From Haliclona indistincta (taxonomy: Eukaryota > Porifera > Demospongiae > Haplosclerida > Chalinidae), in assembly GCA_964017065.1 (NCBI GenBank), contig OZ024787.1:7268996-7332995 (forward strand): DNA of 64,000 bases, written 5' to 3'. The notes beneath the pieces were generated by a model. It did not search any database. It was not told the DNA's origin and was given only the letters and a program-made list of their open reading frames with translations. How positions within the stretch are numbered: the stretch's first letter is position 1; every line of letters starts with the position of its first letter. Position numbers and translations under genes: made by a program. Below, piece after piece: positions 1 to 11,215 of the stretch.

Positions 1-2740
1 GAGTTTGATGCATTGTCTAAAGAATGACTGGTTGGTTTAGGAGCTATAGCGTAATTGCTCATTAATTTGTTTTGTCTAAGCAATACTTTGTTGCCTAGTG
101 ATACTAATACATTGAGTGCTGTACTAATTAGTTAAAGCACCGTTGCAAGTGCAATATTGTGTGAGGGGTGTGGTTGAGATGGTGATACAGCACGAGATGA
201 AACCAAGTGCTGTATCAGCGTCGAGACCGTCATCCCTAGCGCATTAATTCTCGTATTGCACGAGCAGATGGTGCTGTTACTAGTTTGTAGCACGACGGCC
301 CGCCACTGTCACTGGATCTTTGTGCCCGGGCGACTTTTTCTTGAGGTCGAGCCAAAGTCAGTCTCCACCCACCATGCTATATGAGTGACTTTCTTTTACC
401 TGCACCTCGTGACAGAGCAACGCTAGCAGCGTGAAACTCGCTCTGATGCATCAATGAGTGTGTCTCAATGTATACTTCAGCTTGAAATGTTGTACTTCAG
501 CTTGAAATGTTGCACAATATTCTACACCAAAGAATAATCGACATTGTACAGATACAATGTACACATTTTTCTACCCAAAAATCTCTCCTGGCTAACCGTG
601 CAGCAAAGGTTTATACCAGCTGAAGTTCAACACTTATAAACCATTTCTAGGTGCTGACGAAGAGTTTCTGCAGTTACGTTTTCTGATTTAAAGAAAAACA
701 CTTTGACATTCAAAATCATGACTGATTTTGCAGAGATGCCCATGTTTGTCGGTGCATAAAACAGCTATGTTCAGCGTGAGTCAACAAAATGCTTTGTCCG
801 CACCTGAAAAATTTACTTAGCCTTAAGTAGGTTAGCTCATCTTGAACTAAATAATTATGCAGGTGCAGATTCTTGGCTAGAAGCTAAGCAGACTAGAATT
901 AGCCATGATATCTATGAGGGTGCTCGGTACTATTTAATATTCGTAATAAGGTCTGCACTTGTGAATATCATTCGGAGGTTGTGAATATCGTCACACTGTT
1001 GTGAATATAATACCACTGACCAATGCATCTACATTCTGTAGAGTCTGCAGGTGTCCCGATGAGCTAGTGTAGAGAAATGAGCTGGGAAGTCATTAATCTA
1101 AGGAGATCTCGCGCCTTCTTTGAGCCATAACTTTCGAACGGCAAGTTTTCTGACGAGATTTCCACTCCTTGTCCCTGCCTATGACATCGTACAACTGGAA
1201 AAAACCAAACTATACCATCTACTGGATGGAGCTGCTTGCAAATAAACGATGACGCAGAAATGTTCACCAGATTGTCGCCATTTACTGAGCTAGAACGAGG
1301 AAGTCCATGCCCATACTGCACAGATGTGGTCATCGCCTAACGATATTCACAGTTCGCATTCTATGCGCATAATTGTGCACACTAACAGTCGTCCGGCCAA
1401 CAGACCGGAAGTCCAATCAAACCCATACAAATTTATCTTTCAGCGTAAATCACCTATTCGTGGGTTATCTCTGAGCTAAACCGGCTGTAACTTTTTTATC
1501 TTCCGTTCTTTTCCTTTCATTTATGCAACCTAAAATCTTCTGTACTTGCTCTTGGTATTCCTCTAAACACACGGCGCCAGGCACCCTCGTACACGAACGG
1601 CAGTTGTTTAAAGTCAACAATAAAACAGCATCAGGAATTTTTTTATGACAACAACTGCTGCAATCTCATAGTTCCTTTCTTTGATAAGTGTAATAAGCTT
1701 GCTGAAGAGCAGATTTGAAGTTGTTCTAGCGTATAACAAAAAAGTTATAACTACATCAATATTCTGTTAATTGGTTATGCCAGAATACTTCGGGTAGCTG
1801 CACAGAAAATGGTTAAAACAACCTGTACTAGATACTGCAATCTAGCTTGCATACAACAGAATGCAGTATTAAGTTTCTTCCAGCATTATGAGGCTGTTTC
1901 TGATGGCTCTTTAGTCCTCCAGTATGCATACAATCAAAATTACAAATGTGTGCAACTGCAAGCATGTATGTCATGTGCAGTGTGTGAATGTTTGAGCTCT
2001 GCAGATACAACTAGTGTCTGATAATATAAATTAAAATACTCTAGTCAGTGTAACACTTTGCTAATACACGAAAAGTAGTGCCAGTGTACAATGATGATAA
2101 GACAGTAAGAGAGCTGGCTTGTATCTACTCCAGCTAGAGCGAACAGTGAAGATGGTTTATCTGACATCATCTGCAACAAGAATGGTGAACAATTGCTTGA
2201 GTGATTGGTAACCAGTGGATGCAGAATGTGACGAAATGCCAGATTGCAAGATGAGAGAAATTTGGAACAAAATCGGCCGTCAGTGACACAAAGTATAATG
2301 GGATCATTTTATATCAGTAGCCTGTGTGTTCATGCAATCAATGAAAACTATTATTAGTCATTCCTATTCCTAAACATGGGAAAATCATGGTGCCCAGCAG
2401 GTGCCCACACACACTGCGCTCTAAAAACACATGCACGACTTAAAGTAATAGTCAATGCACAGCATACATGAGTTCTAAGTTGTTCCACAATACCGCGTGG
2501 ATGCTAGCTCACAAACAAACATCGACACAGCAAGTGTCATTTCAGAGTGCTGCTCATATATCCGAATAGACAGCCTACTCATTCACCAGCAAGATCAAAA
2601 AATGACTTGAAAGTACAACAAAAGTTTTTCAGGGAGCGTTCTGGCAACTTTTAAATGCTGGTTATCTTCATAGAGCTGTACGGCAGGTCCTTCATCACAT
2701 CTGTCCACAACGCCATTCTTGAGCGCCATAATAATGATAA
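1..2740. other. No recognisable gene
   Basis: I see no exon with conserved protein sequence here; the short open frames (for example 1809-2021) have no signal peptide, domain or repeat support. Small direct repeats are present: a 17-bp motif ending in cttgaaatgttg occurs twice at about 477-512, and gttgtgaatat occurs repeatedly at 957-1008. The missing 5' exons of INTS1 are not found here. Confidence 0.6.
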
Positions 2741-3710
2741 AATAAAGCACCAAAGGTGCAGATGCCTCGGTGCAGTAGCATGTATGCTAGCATGCAATTA
2801 GCAGATGCATATGACAGCACGTATGCATGAATGCAGTAGATCCATGGAAGCATCAAAACAGAAGCATGCAATGCAAGCTACAGTAGAAGTGACCAGCAGA
2901 TCCATGGAACATGCAGGCAAGCAGCAGATCATAGCAACAGTGCTCTGATGGAAGCGCAGGCTAGTGGCAGCTATCCAGCAGCAGGCAAGCAGCAGATCAT
3001 AGTGACAGTGCTATGGAAGCGCAGGCTAGTGGCAGCTATCCAGCAGCAGCAGCAGATCATAGCAACAGTGCTATGGAAGTGCAGGCTAGTGATAGCTTAT
3101 CCAGCAGCAGGCAGCAGATCATAGCAACAGTGCTATCGAAGCGCAGGCTAGTGGTAGCTATCCAGCAGCAGCAGCAGCAGCAGCAGATCAAAGCAACAGT
3201 GCTATGGAAGCGCAGGCTAGTCGTACCTATCCAGCAACTGCACAAGCTGTTGTACAAAAGTTGTAGTGAAGCCAAACAAAATAATACTCATGTGTAGCTG
3301 GGCGTGACTGTAACTGCTCTGCTCGCTCCGGCTCACCTGTCGAGCAGCTAAGTGAACTCAAACAAGCTTTCGCTCGCTAGTTTCACTGCTGCCTATGGAG
3401 TCGCGCGAGCTGTACTATCACAGATCAAGCCTTCAAGTTGCACTGTAGCCATCTGTAGACAGTTTTGTCTATGAAGTAGTCCCGAGCACTCAAAACGGCT
3501 GTTTAGGTTAGCAAATCACGCCATAACTTCAAAACAAAGGCTTTAATAGCAAATCTGTCAAATTTGATTTTCATAGACTATCGAGATCTACCTGTATTGC
3601 AAGTTTCAGCGCTTAGTAGCAAGCGGTTGCTGAGATACGCATTGTGAACACACACACACACAAACGAACAGACTACTGTATGCCTCGTGGCTCCGCCCAC
3701 CTCGGCATAA
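2741..3710 (+). repeat. Dispersed repeat copy 1 with internal minisatellite
   Basis: This roughly 970-bp segment recurs in reverse orientation at 56622-57662. Both copies start with aataaagcaccaaaggtgc, carry an internal array of about 57-65-bp units (here about 2917-3235, with cores reading gatcatagcaacagtgctat and gcgcaggctagt), a short CA tract, and end in a GC-rich segment closing with cacctcggcataa. The outermost ends show related tgcc(t/g)(c/a)gg motifs, suggesting a non-autonomous transposon, but I could not define a target-site duplication. The open frames across the minisatellite are by-products of the repeat. Confidence 0.65.
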
Positions 3711-3867
3711 CAAATGACGTCATACAAAAGATAAATTCACGTGAGCACGTCGATTGGCCGGACGACTGCTAAATAGTGTACCGCCGCCTTAAAGGGAGTA
3801 CATGCAACTATAGCAATAAAATTCTATTTTTGTGACATTCACATTATTGGGTTTCTAAAATGATAAG

Positions 3868-4781
3868 TTATGAGCATGTTGCAGTGCTGCATCGTTTAGG
3901 ACGAATCTTCATCTGAACCTTAGTGTAGTGCTGACAATGCTGACAACGGCTGTTACCACACCAACAGAGCCTATTAGCATATTGTGAATATGATCCAGTA
4001 TAGTCCTCTGGAGTGTGGAACACATATTTACTATTCAGGTTAGAACGAAAACAACCTTTATACCACCATGCTCCTCCAAATACTTTAGCACAGTTAGCAT
4101 CTCTCCAGATATCGTGGTCACGATCTCGAGTGGTAAATGCTTGTCCATTCTGATGTGCCATTGCATCAAATGTTCCTCCTACTCCACTGGCCTGGCCAAT
4201 AGTCAGTCGATAGTTAGTGTCAGCTCCGCCCACTTTGAACAGCTGGTAGGTCCACACGATAGAGGGCACAGTCCCGTTCCCCAGTTCAATCCTCAGTTCC
4301 ACGTCCTCTCGTGTAGTGAGGCAGTGTATGTTCTCTAGTCCATACCAAAATTCTCCCTCCAAGTCTCCAAACCCGTTGACATAGTCAGTCCAGTTGTGGT
4401 AGAAATCAACAGAGCCATTAATCCTGCGCTGTATGACCATCCACTTGCCTCCATCACTCGTCATGTCACAGCGAGCATAATGCTTGACTGAGCCGCTGGC
4501 AAAGGCATGATCGATTTCTTTACATATATTATCCACTTGATAAGTACCAGTAGTGGACCATGGAGCCACATTCTTGATCTGTAGCATAGTGACAGCTTTA
4601 TCTCACAATGAAGCAGCACTTGACTTACTTGACAGCAATCCTTGAGGCTAGCCTCACTGCAAGTCCTCTTCACTGCAGCTGCTTGATCCATTAGTTGCTG
4701 ATAGGTGTAGCTGCAGTTACTAGGACTCCCTGTCACACTGGCCAGGATAATGGCCACTATCACAACACTGAGATATTGCAT
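3868..4781 (-). CDS. FReD1: secreted fibrinogen-related protein
   Basis: Two exons: 4781-4629 (51 codons, ATG start, signal peptide about residues 1-18) and 4578-3868, separated by a 50-bp GTAAGT...CTACAG phase-0 intron; 287 residues. The second exon is a fibrinogen C-terminal-like domain, recognised by GGKWMVIQRRINGSVDFY, GFGDLEGEFWYGLENIH, the acidic Ca2+-loop region TRDRDHD, NCAKVFGGAWWYKGC and the closing MKIRP. Such domains typically bind acetylated or other sugar ligands outside the cell. It is the most divergent copy: the segment before TKVQMKIRP has four additional cysteines (CWCGNSRCQHCQH, where the others read SW..-RF), and the tail ends RCSTATCS instead of RCNIVEESQCS. A TATA-like tatataag lies about 45 bp upstream of the ATG. 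Confidence 0.9.
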
Positions 4782-5528
4782 AGCTACCAGGATATGTCGT
4801 ATTGGATGCTGTGGTCTACTGTGTCTTATATACTCTCACCAGACCTGTTTACGATAAACTGATAGACTGTGTGGCGCTGGATTGCTAGACTGTGTGGCTC
4901 CTCATGAACTGTGTCGTGTATTACTTGAATACTGACTGCTAACTTGATCATACTTATGTGACTTTGTGTGATTGTTTGTGTAGCATTTCTGTCACAGGAA
5001 TATTTGTGGTATGCTATGGTCTATCTATGGTATGAATACCAAGTTTGTTTGTTTATCTGTAAACAATTACCTGTTAACAGGTGAACACCCTCTTTAAATT
5101 CTTACGTGCTATATGTTTTAGTGAGGTTTTTTAAGTAAAATTGTCTTTGCAAATAGACTTAGTTTGACCTTTTTAAAGCGCTTTCCACACTATTATACAT
5201 CTATAGTAGGTGGAGCTAATTATGATAGGCATCATTAGGTGTTAAAGGGTTAACAAATTTGTGAATCTACGACAATTTGTACATGTAACGCTGATTTGTG
5301 TGGGCAATAATAATCTAGCTGGATGACAGCTTCTTACACTTTGTGAGCTCTGTGGAGCTGTTTACTCTAGCAGTTAACCCTCTAGCAGCTAATGTACTTT
5401 GCTCGCTCTTGCCCTCAAATGGGTGTACTGAACTTTATAACCGCATAGCATCACGAGGTATCAGTTCGCGCCAGAAGCATGTCACCACCATATGCATGTG
5501 TATCTAGCATAGGAAACTTCCTACATAA
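4782..5528. other. FReD1 upstream / gene B relic upstream spacer
   Basis: The proximal 80 bp matches the promoter flank of the other FReD genes (TATA at 4825-4832 in reverse). The remainder shows no coding signal. From about 5505 the sequence resembles the region directly upstream of the complete gene B copy at 15.6 kb (tcctcagcttctctcggga). Confidence 0.6.
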
Positions 5529-5811
5529 CTTCCTCAGCTTCTCTCGGGAAGTCACAGTATTGTTCTATTGCTGTTTCTTTTTGTTGCAATCGGCATTGCA
5601 AGTCTTACTCAAGCACAGGACTTTGTTTCTGCTCGTCGTGCTGTTATTCAAGCTGCCCCAGATATCAACTACACTACCTTCTGCAGCATTCTAGACAAAG
5701 GAAGAGACATCAGTGCCTGTCATATTGCAACTGTACCATCTGTTGGGTTTCGTGTGTGTCAAATATCTATTTTTGTAGAAGAAGGCACGATCTATCCATG
5801 TATTGATGTTG
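5529..5811 (+). pseudogene. Gene B relic B1 (5' half only)
   Basis: This encodes the hydrophobic leader LLFLFVAIGIASLTQAQ and the following ~70 residues of the gene B product (..FVSARRAVIQAAPDI.., ..VSARR.., GRDISACHIATVPSVGF, YPCIDVV), then is cut off at 5811 by unrelated sequence that looks like a SINE or similar insertion. The frame is open from 5529 but contains no ATG ahead of the leader, the same situation as in the longer copy at 15.6 kb. The missing 3' half makes this a truncated copy. Function of the family is unknown. Confidence 0.7.
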
Positions 5812-6530
5812 TGTGGGTGCCCTGGTGGTTCAACTGGTAGAGTCCTGGATTTACTAGGTATACTTACAGCATGAATTTGCCTCGCGCAGTGATGAGACCA
5901 ATAGGCATATTACCTATAATTAACTCTTCTACACCTGCGCTTTCTCTCCCGTGCCAAAGCCCTGGATCTTGCTAAAGCATCGGCGGTAGTGCTGACGAGT
6001 GAGTCTGACGAATCGCTGTCTCTGGGCAAATCGCTGTCGTCCATTTTAATGGATGGTTATTAAAGAACGTAGTGTTTATGAAAGAACGTCAAGTAGACCC
6101 CGAGACCCCGCGGGTTCCAAAACGTGACATATATACATACAAACATACAATTTCGAAACTGTACTACGCGATCAAATGCCTCGCGCTAAGGCGCTCGGCA
6201 ATGACCCAGAGGACACTGGAGGACACTGGTTCGAATCCCAGGGCAGGAGGAAAAAAAAGAACAACAAAAAAACATCACAAGTACTCCAGCCCACCAGCCC
6301 ACCCATCTGTAAAACGGGTACCTGGTCTTGTACTGGGGGAGCAAAGCACACCGACTGTGTCTCATTGTACCACTAATGGTAGTGGTGGGACTACAGGGTG
6401 CCCACACCAGCAGTGGGAGGCATGGTTGGTACCTCCTGCGAGTTCCTTGCCCGGGCTCCAGGAGTGCTCATAGCACCGGCACATCGTACCTGCTTAGTGC
6501 ACAGGTGCCAGTAATAAGTTGACACTCCTG
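5812..6530 (+). repeat. Candidate tRNA-derived SINE or composite insertion
   Basis: A tRNA-like A-box motif (tggttcaactgg) occurs at about 5826, and a perfect Pol III B-box, ggttcgaatccc, at 6228-6239. The latter is followed by an A-rich stretch and a GC-rich body ending near the gcaccggcacatcg motif. The roughly 400-bp gap between the boxes is too long for a simple SINE head, so this is either two elements or one with an internal insertion. It is the sequence that truncates gene B relic B1. Confidence 0.35.
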
Positions 6531-6671
6531 TATAGTGTCTGTGTAAACATAACATAATACTCACTAGCAAGGTACTAGCTACTACAGTACATGTACAGTG
6601 GATTATAAAAGGAGCAGTACTGAACTATCTAATGTTACGTGACATTCACTCATTGAGTTCATAGTAGTAAG

Positions 6672-7582
6672 TTATGAACATTGTGATTCTTCAACAATGT
6701 TGCATCGTTTAGGACGAATCTTCATCTGAACCTTTGTATAAAAGCGCCAAACATTGGCATCTAACCAAGAGAGCCTATTGGCTCCTGGTATGTAGGATCC
6801 AGTATAGTCCTCTGGAGTATGGAGCACATATTTACCATTTAAATTGGATTCAAAGCAATCTGCATACCACCATGCTCCTCCATATACTTTAGCACAGTTA
6901 ATGGCAGCAGTGTCATGGTCGCTATCTCGAGTACTAAATGGGGCTCCATTCTGATATGCCATTGCATCATTTGTTCCTCCCACTCCACTGGCCTGGCCAA
7001 TAGTCAGTCGATAGTTAGTGTCAGCTCCGCCCACTTTGAACAGCTGGTAGGTCCACACGATAGAGGGTACAGTCCCGTTCCCCAGTTCAATCCTCAGTTC
7101 CACATCCTCTCGTGTGGTGAGGCAGTGTATGTTCTCCAGTCCATACCAAAATTCTCCCTCCAAGTCTCCAAACCCATTGACATAGTCAGTCCAGTTGAGG
7201 TAGAAATCAACAGAGCCATTAATCCTGCGCTGTATGACCATCCACTTGCCTCCATCACTCGTCATGTCACAGCGAGCATAATGCTTGACTGAGCCACTGG
7301 CAAAGGCATGATCGATTTCTTTGCATATATTATCCACTTGATAAGTACCAGTAGTGGACCATGGAGCCACGTTCTTGATCTGTAGCATAGTGACAGCTTT
7401 ATCTCACAATGAAGCAGCACTTGACTTACTTGACAGCAATCCTTGAGGCTAGCCTCACTGCAAGTCCTCTTCACTGCAGCTGCTTGATCTATTAGTTGCT
7501 GATAGGTGTAGCTGCAGTTACTAGGACTCCCTGTCACACTGGCCAGGATAATGGCCACTATCACAACACTGAGATAATGCAT
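6672..7582 (-). CDS. FReD2: secreted fibrinogen-related protein
   Basis: Exons 7582-7430 and 7379-6672 with a 50-bp phase-0 intron (7380-7429); 286 residues. Signal peptide 1-18, a short Cys-containing N-terminal region ending KDCCQ, and a FReD from about residue 64. Variable patches read GGTNDAMAYQNGAPF, TRDSDHDTAAINCAKVYGG, WWYADCFESNLNG and SYIPGANRLSWLDANVW. The N-terminal 150 residues differ from neighbouring copies at only a few positions. N-glycosylation sequons NCS, NGS and NWT are present in the shared part. The TATA box is at 7621-7628, about 40 bp before the ATG. Confidence 0.92.
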
Positions 7583-7620
7583 AGCTACCAGGATATGTCG
7601 TATTGGATGCTGTGCTGTGT

Positions 7621-7628
7621 CTTATATA
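7621..7628 (-). promoter_or_regulatory. TATA box of FReD2 (array consensus)
   Basis: The minus strand reads TATATAAG 39-46 bp before the FReD2 ATG. The same element stands at equivalent positions before FReD1 (4825-4832), FReD5 (18199-18206), FReD6 (21060-21067), FReD7 (25389-25396), FReD8 (27968-27975) and FReD9 (32225-32232); FReD3 has a TATATAAAAC variant. The distance to the ATG implies a very short 5' UTR. Confidence 0.7.
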
Positions 7629-8221
7629 CTCTCACCAGACCTGTTTACGATAAACTGATAGACTGCATGGCGCTGGATTGCTAGACTGTGTGGCGCTGGA
7701 TTACTATAGTGCATGGCGCTGGATTGCTAGACTGTGACTGATTATTGCTACTCCAGTATGAGGCAGCATGCATGGCTGTTAGACATGCTCAATGTTATGC
7801 TATCTAATTGATTGTGCAACACAAAACTCCCACAAACATTGTTCTTGCTAGGATTAGGAAGCCAACTTCATGGTTCAGTAGTGCTAGCTATTATACCAAC
7901 TATTTACTGTTACAATCACTATTTTATGTACCACTTGCCTGTCTCAGTGGTCAGCAGATGATTGCGTTTTTTATTTTGATTTTGCTCCTATGCTTCATCT
8001 GTTACTGCTCAATGATCAGTGATGTGTAACTTCTAAGTTTCACTAAGACCGAACAACAGAACTAGACATTGAGTAGCAGAAGCAACCATTGTGTAGCAGC
8101 AACAACCATTGCTTTTAATGCTACAACCGACTTACATTCTATTGGTTTTCAGGCTCTGTTTTTAGCAAGTGCAGAACTTTTTGTCGAATTATATTTTCAT
8201 GGTTTTGATTACTAGCAAACT
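7629..8221. repeat. FReD upstream flank, duplicated unit
   Basis: This is paralogous to 21068-22649 and 27976-30048. It holds tandem gcgctggattgctagactg motifs, a stretch with gttcttgctaggattaggaagcc, and at 8071-8110 only two copies of the 20-bp unit that is expanded to 54 and 18 copies in the paralogous flanks. No gene is seen. Confidence 0.75.
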
Positions 8222-8342
8222 TTATCATGGTCACTATCTCGAGTACTACATTCTGCTCCATTCTGATATGCCATCGCATCAAATGTTCCTCCCACTCCAC
8301 TCCACTGGCCTAGTCAATAGTCAGTCGATAGTTAGTGTCAGC
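8222..8342 (-). pseudogene. FReD exon relic 1 (variable-region fragment)
   Basis: On the minus strand this matches the FReD exon from ADTNYRLTI through TRDSDHD, about 120 bp, and nothing else of the gene is present. A 5-bp duplication (ccactccactccact) shifts the frame and a TAG follows LTID. Relics with the same boundaries occur at 22650-22779 and 30049-30178, so the fragment predates the segmental duplications. Confidence 0.75.
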
Positions 8343-8753
8343 ACAAAAATTCTTAACACACAATCGACATTGATTATACGTGCAGTTAGCCTTAAAAATT
8401 AAAAAAAAAATTTGTAGTCAAAAATTCTTGATCTACGAACTCAAGAGTCAAGACTGTATAGTGTCAGTCAGGAGTGCCTAATCACTGGACTACTGGACTC
8501 ATGAATGACATAATAATGCATTCTAAAATGGTAACAAGGACAGAGTAGCTTTCTACTGACATAAGGAGGGTGATACAGCGGTTTCATGTCTTCTTGCCTG
8601 AGAAACCCTTGTAGTAGTCAATTTGCACTTTAACTGCAAATTAACGAAAGAGAGCGTAGCAGTTTTGAACGTAGCAGTTTTGCGTACGCGTATACAAGTT
8701 ATGTGCACGTACGTGTACGACAAGTTGACTCCGCCTCTCTGTCTCATGAGCTC

Positions 8754-9758
8754 ATGGCTACTCGCACAAGTTGCGAGCCAAGGCGTTGTAGCGCTTATTC
8801 TGAGGATCTCAGGTGGCGTATGGTCTACCAACACGAAGCCCTCAACTTCACGTACGATGCCATCGCAGCCAACTTGAACGTTGACTCATCCACGGTGAAA
8901 AGAACATTACAACTGTTTCGTAGTACCAACCACGTTACAAAGAAAAAATATGATGCCTCTAATCTTCCGCGTGAGTTGAACGACACTATTCAGCTCATAA
9001 TTCTTCAGACGGTCTTAGAGCGACCAGGCATAATGCTACACGAAATACAAGCTGAGATTGAATATACCATTGGCACACACTTGGCTCTGTCTACCATCTG
9101 TCAATTTTTGCACAAGAGCGGGTTTTCAAGGCAAAGAATGCGTTTAGTAGCTACTCAGAGAGACGAAAGTATACGAGCCATGTTTGCAAGTGAGGTCAGT
9201 ATTTACACTGCTGACATGTTTATCTTTTTGGATGAGACTGGTACTGACCGTAGAAATGTTTTGAGGCGATATGCATACAGCTGGAGAGGAATGCCTGCCG
9301 TAGCTCACAGATTACTCGTTAGAGGTCAGCGCCTTTCGAGCATAGCAATCATGAGTACCTCTGGACTCTTAGATTGTCATGTTATTCAGGGAACAGTGGA
9401 TGGAGACATTTTCTACGATTTCGTACAGAATAATCTTCTACCCCACCTGATGCCCTTTGATGGTGTTAATCCACACAGCGTTGTAGTGTTGGATAACGCA
9501 TCTATCCATCACGTGGATGGTATTGTGAGCATGATTGAGTCTGTTGGTGCTTTAGTTCTGTTTTTGCCACCGTATTCACCAGATTATAACCCCATTGAAG
9601 AACTCTTTTCAAAGCTCAAAGCAGTAGTCAAGCACTTTGAAGCAGAACAGGAAATGCAAGAGATGACTTTAGAAGAGATTGTTTTAGCTGCATTTACCAG
9701 TATTACTCCAGAAAATTGTATTAGTTGGATTGAGCATGCTGAAATCTATCCAATGTAA
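8754..9758 (+). CDS. Tc1/IS630-superfamily DDE transposase
   Basis: 334 residues from the ATG at 8754; the frame extends upstream to a GTG at 8703 but the ATG is the natural eukaryotic start. Residues about 15-60 and 75-125 form helix-turn-helix-like DNA-binding regions (DAIAANLNVDSSTVKRTL; LALSTICQFLHKSGFSRQRM). The catalytic triad is visible as D160 (FIFLDETG), D247 (VVVLDNASIHH) and E282 (PPYSPDYNPIEELFS), with 34 residues between the last two (DD34E). It catalyses cut-and-paste transposition at TA. The reading frame is uninterrupted. Confidence 0.93.
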   Translation: MATRTSCEPRRCSAYSEDLRWRMVYQHEALNFTYDAIAANLNVDSSTVKRTLQLFRSTNHVTKKKYDASNLPRELNDTIQLIILQTVLERPGIMLHEIQAEIEYTIGTHLALSTICQFLHKSGFSRQRMRLVATQRDESIRAMFASEVSIYTADMFIFLDETGTDRRNVLRRYAYSWRGMPAVAHRLLVRGQRLSSIAIMSTSGLLDCHVIQGTVDGDIFYDFVQNNLLPHLMPFDGVNPHSVVVLDNASIHHVDGIVSMIESVGALVLFLPPYSPDYNPIEELFSKLKAVVKHFEAEQEMQEMTLEEIVLAAFTSITPENCISWIEHAEIYPM

Positions 9759-9798
9759 ATTACATCATTCATTTTAATAACATCACAAGGTTTGAATC

Positions 9799-9804
9799 AA
9801 TAAA
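9799..9804 (+). terminator. Polyadenylation signal of the transposase gene
   Basis: An AATAAA hexamer lies 40 bp after the transposase stop and before the convergent accessory gene's stop at 9821. Confidence 0.55.
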
Positions 9805-9820
9805 ATTAATGAGTCAGTGA

Positions 9821-10948
9821 CTAGGCTAGCTTACGCAGAGCAGCAAGCACAATCGCTTTCTGCTCTGCGAACTCTTCTTGAGTCAGCACATTTTGCTCAA
9901 GTAGCTGTTGTAGTTCTCGAAGTTCCTGTAAGTACTTCATCCTCAATTCTGATTTCTTTCGAGGTGAGTATTCTACCGCTGAATTAGAGTCTGAGTTATT
10001 GCTGGTGCCTGGTGATGTACTATTGCTGGTGCTTGCAGCTGGTGGTGAACTATTGCTGGTGCTTGCAGCTGGTGGTGAACTATTGCTGGTGCCTGGTAGT
10101 GTATTGTCTTGTGGTGTACCACGTATCGCTCCTGCTAACGTAGAAATAGCTTCCGCTACTGACTCTCTTTTCTTTCTTTTTGGCACGACTCCGGTAATAG
10201 CTGGAACCTCTGGTGGATCATCTAGGCTTTCATGATGGTTTGCAGCAATCATTCTCGCCCACAGCCGCATCTGCGGCAAAGTGTACTTACTCTCATGTCT
10301 TAGCTTCAGCTCAGCAACTGTTTCGCCCACTTTGTCTTCAATGAGCCTTCGCTTGCTTGGTGGTGGGTTATTTGGTGATGATCGCTTTCCTCCAACATTA
10401 GCATCTTCATTAGTAAGCGATTTTGCACCATCGCACCATAACATCACGTCATGTTTGCTCCCTAGAGATTGGTACATTGACGGTAGGTCATCTGGTGAAA
10501 TGAGCCAATGCTTGGAGGATCTTTTCCCAAGAAAGTAGCCGACTTGAAAGTTATTACCACTTGGCACACTGTCTTTAAATTCACTCTTGATCGCCATCTT
10601 CACTTCAAGAATCGAATCGAATCTTCTCCTATGGCTACGCATCTCTCTCACAACAAACTCACTCCTTTTTTCTGTATTTATAATTTTGACTCGGTAGTTG
10701 TACTGCTGTATGTAATAGCAAAACATCAATACTTTTTTAGACACAAAAGATTAATATCTTACTTCTAGCTCTTCGCCTTCATCATCGTATGTCTGGTCAC
10801 GTGGCAGCAAGTCGTCACCATAATCTTGCTCTTCGTGGCTCGATCCAAAGTGCAGATAGCTAGTATCAGCATCACAAAGTGGCGGTTGATAAAATCCAGT
10901 ATGTGATGGCCAATAGGAGTAATTCCAGGGTTGATTCTCGTCTCCCAT
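9821..10948 (-). CDS. Transposon accessory protein with SHOCT-like C-terminus
   Basis: Exons 10948-10763 (62 codons, ATG start) and 10705-9821, joined across a 57-bp intron (donor GTAAGA, acceptor ACATACAG, phase 0); 356 residues. The N-terminus is acidic and aromatic. Residues about 65-150 (YRVKIINTEKR.., GYFLGKRSSKHWLISPDDL, DVMLWCDG) look like a small folded domain. A basic region with KRRLIEDK and a conserved-looking KYTLPQMRLWARMIAANHHE follows, then three S/N/T/P/A repeats encoded by a tandem repeat at about 10003-10100. The last 40 residues (LRELQQLLEQNVLTQEEFAE..) match the pattern of SHOCT oligomerisation motifs. Located inside the transposon and convergent with the transposase; the role in transposition is inferred, not known. 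Confidence 0.75.
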
Positions 10949-11215
10949 GATAACGCTGCTCTGGATTCATACACGTGCTTGTAGGGAGGGGCGGATTATT
11001 ATACCCGTACCCCGCCCTCTAGCTGTACGTGCTTGTACACGTAACGTAAGCTTGCTAGCTAGCGCAGTACGTGTATGTATTACGTCCGCACCGTACGCGG
11101 TACAGCAGCTAGCTAGGCGCAAATAGCACTACAAAGACTTAGCACATTAGCACGCGACGGTCTACGGTCTACGGTCTACGCTTCTCCCTAGGCAAGAAGA
11201 CATGAAAGCACTGTA

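Larger units (their letters stand above)
8576..11213 (+). mobile_element. Two-gene Tc1/mariner-like transposon, 2.64 kb
   Basis: The ends are 24-bp imperfect inverted repeats (CAG(C/T)G(G/C)TTTCATGTC..TTGCCT) flanked by TA duplications at 8574-8575 and 11214-11215. The boundaries are confirmed by the paralogous empty sites ggtgatataaaagctgaaatg at about 22990 and 30392. It carries a plus-strand DD34E transposase and, convergent to it, a spliced accessory gene. The right 260 bp is non-coding and rich in acgtgcttgtacac-type motifs and a tandem ctacggt repeat at 11159-11180. Both frames are intact, so the insertion is probably recent. Confidence 0.88.

Noticed and set aside
1064..2021. Three small frames in the first 2 kb
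   Set aside because: No signal peptide, domain, splice context or paralogue; frame length is within chance expectation.
4015..4338. Plus-strand frames of 100-150 residues opposite every FReD exon
   Set aside because: They are antisense shadows kept open by the highly conserved FReD coding sequence; they lack conserved starts and vary in length between copies.
6228..6239. B-box as evidence of a functional tRNA gene
   Set aside because: No cloverleaf can be folded around it and no A-box lies at the right distance; treated only as a possible SINE head.
8703..8753. GTG-initiated N-terminal extension of the transposase
   Set aside because: Non-ATG start in a eukaryotic element; the ATG at 8754 gives a normal-length Tc1-type transposase.
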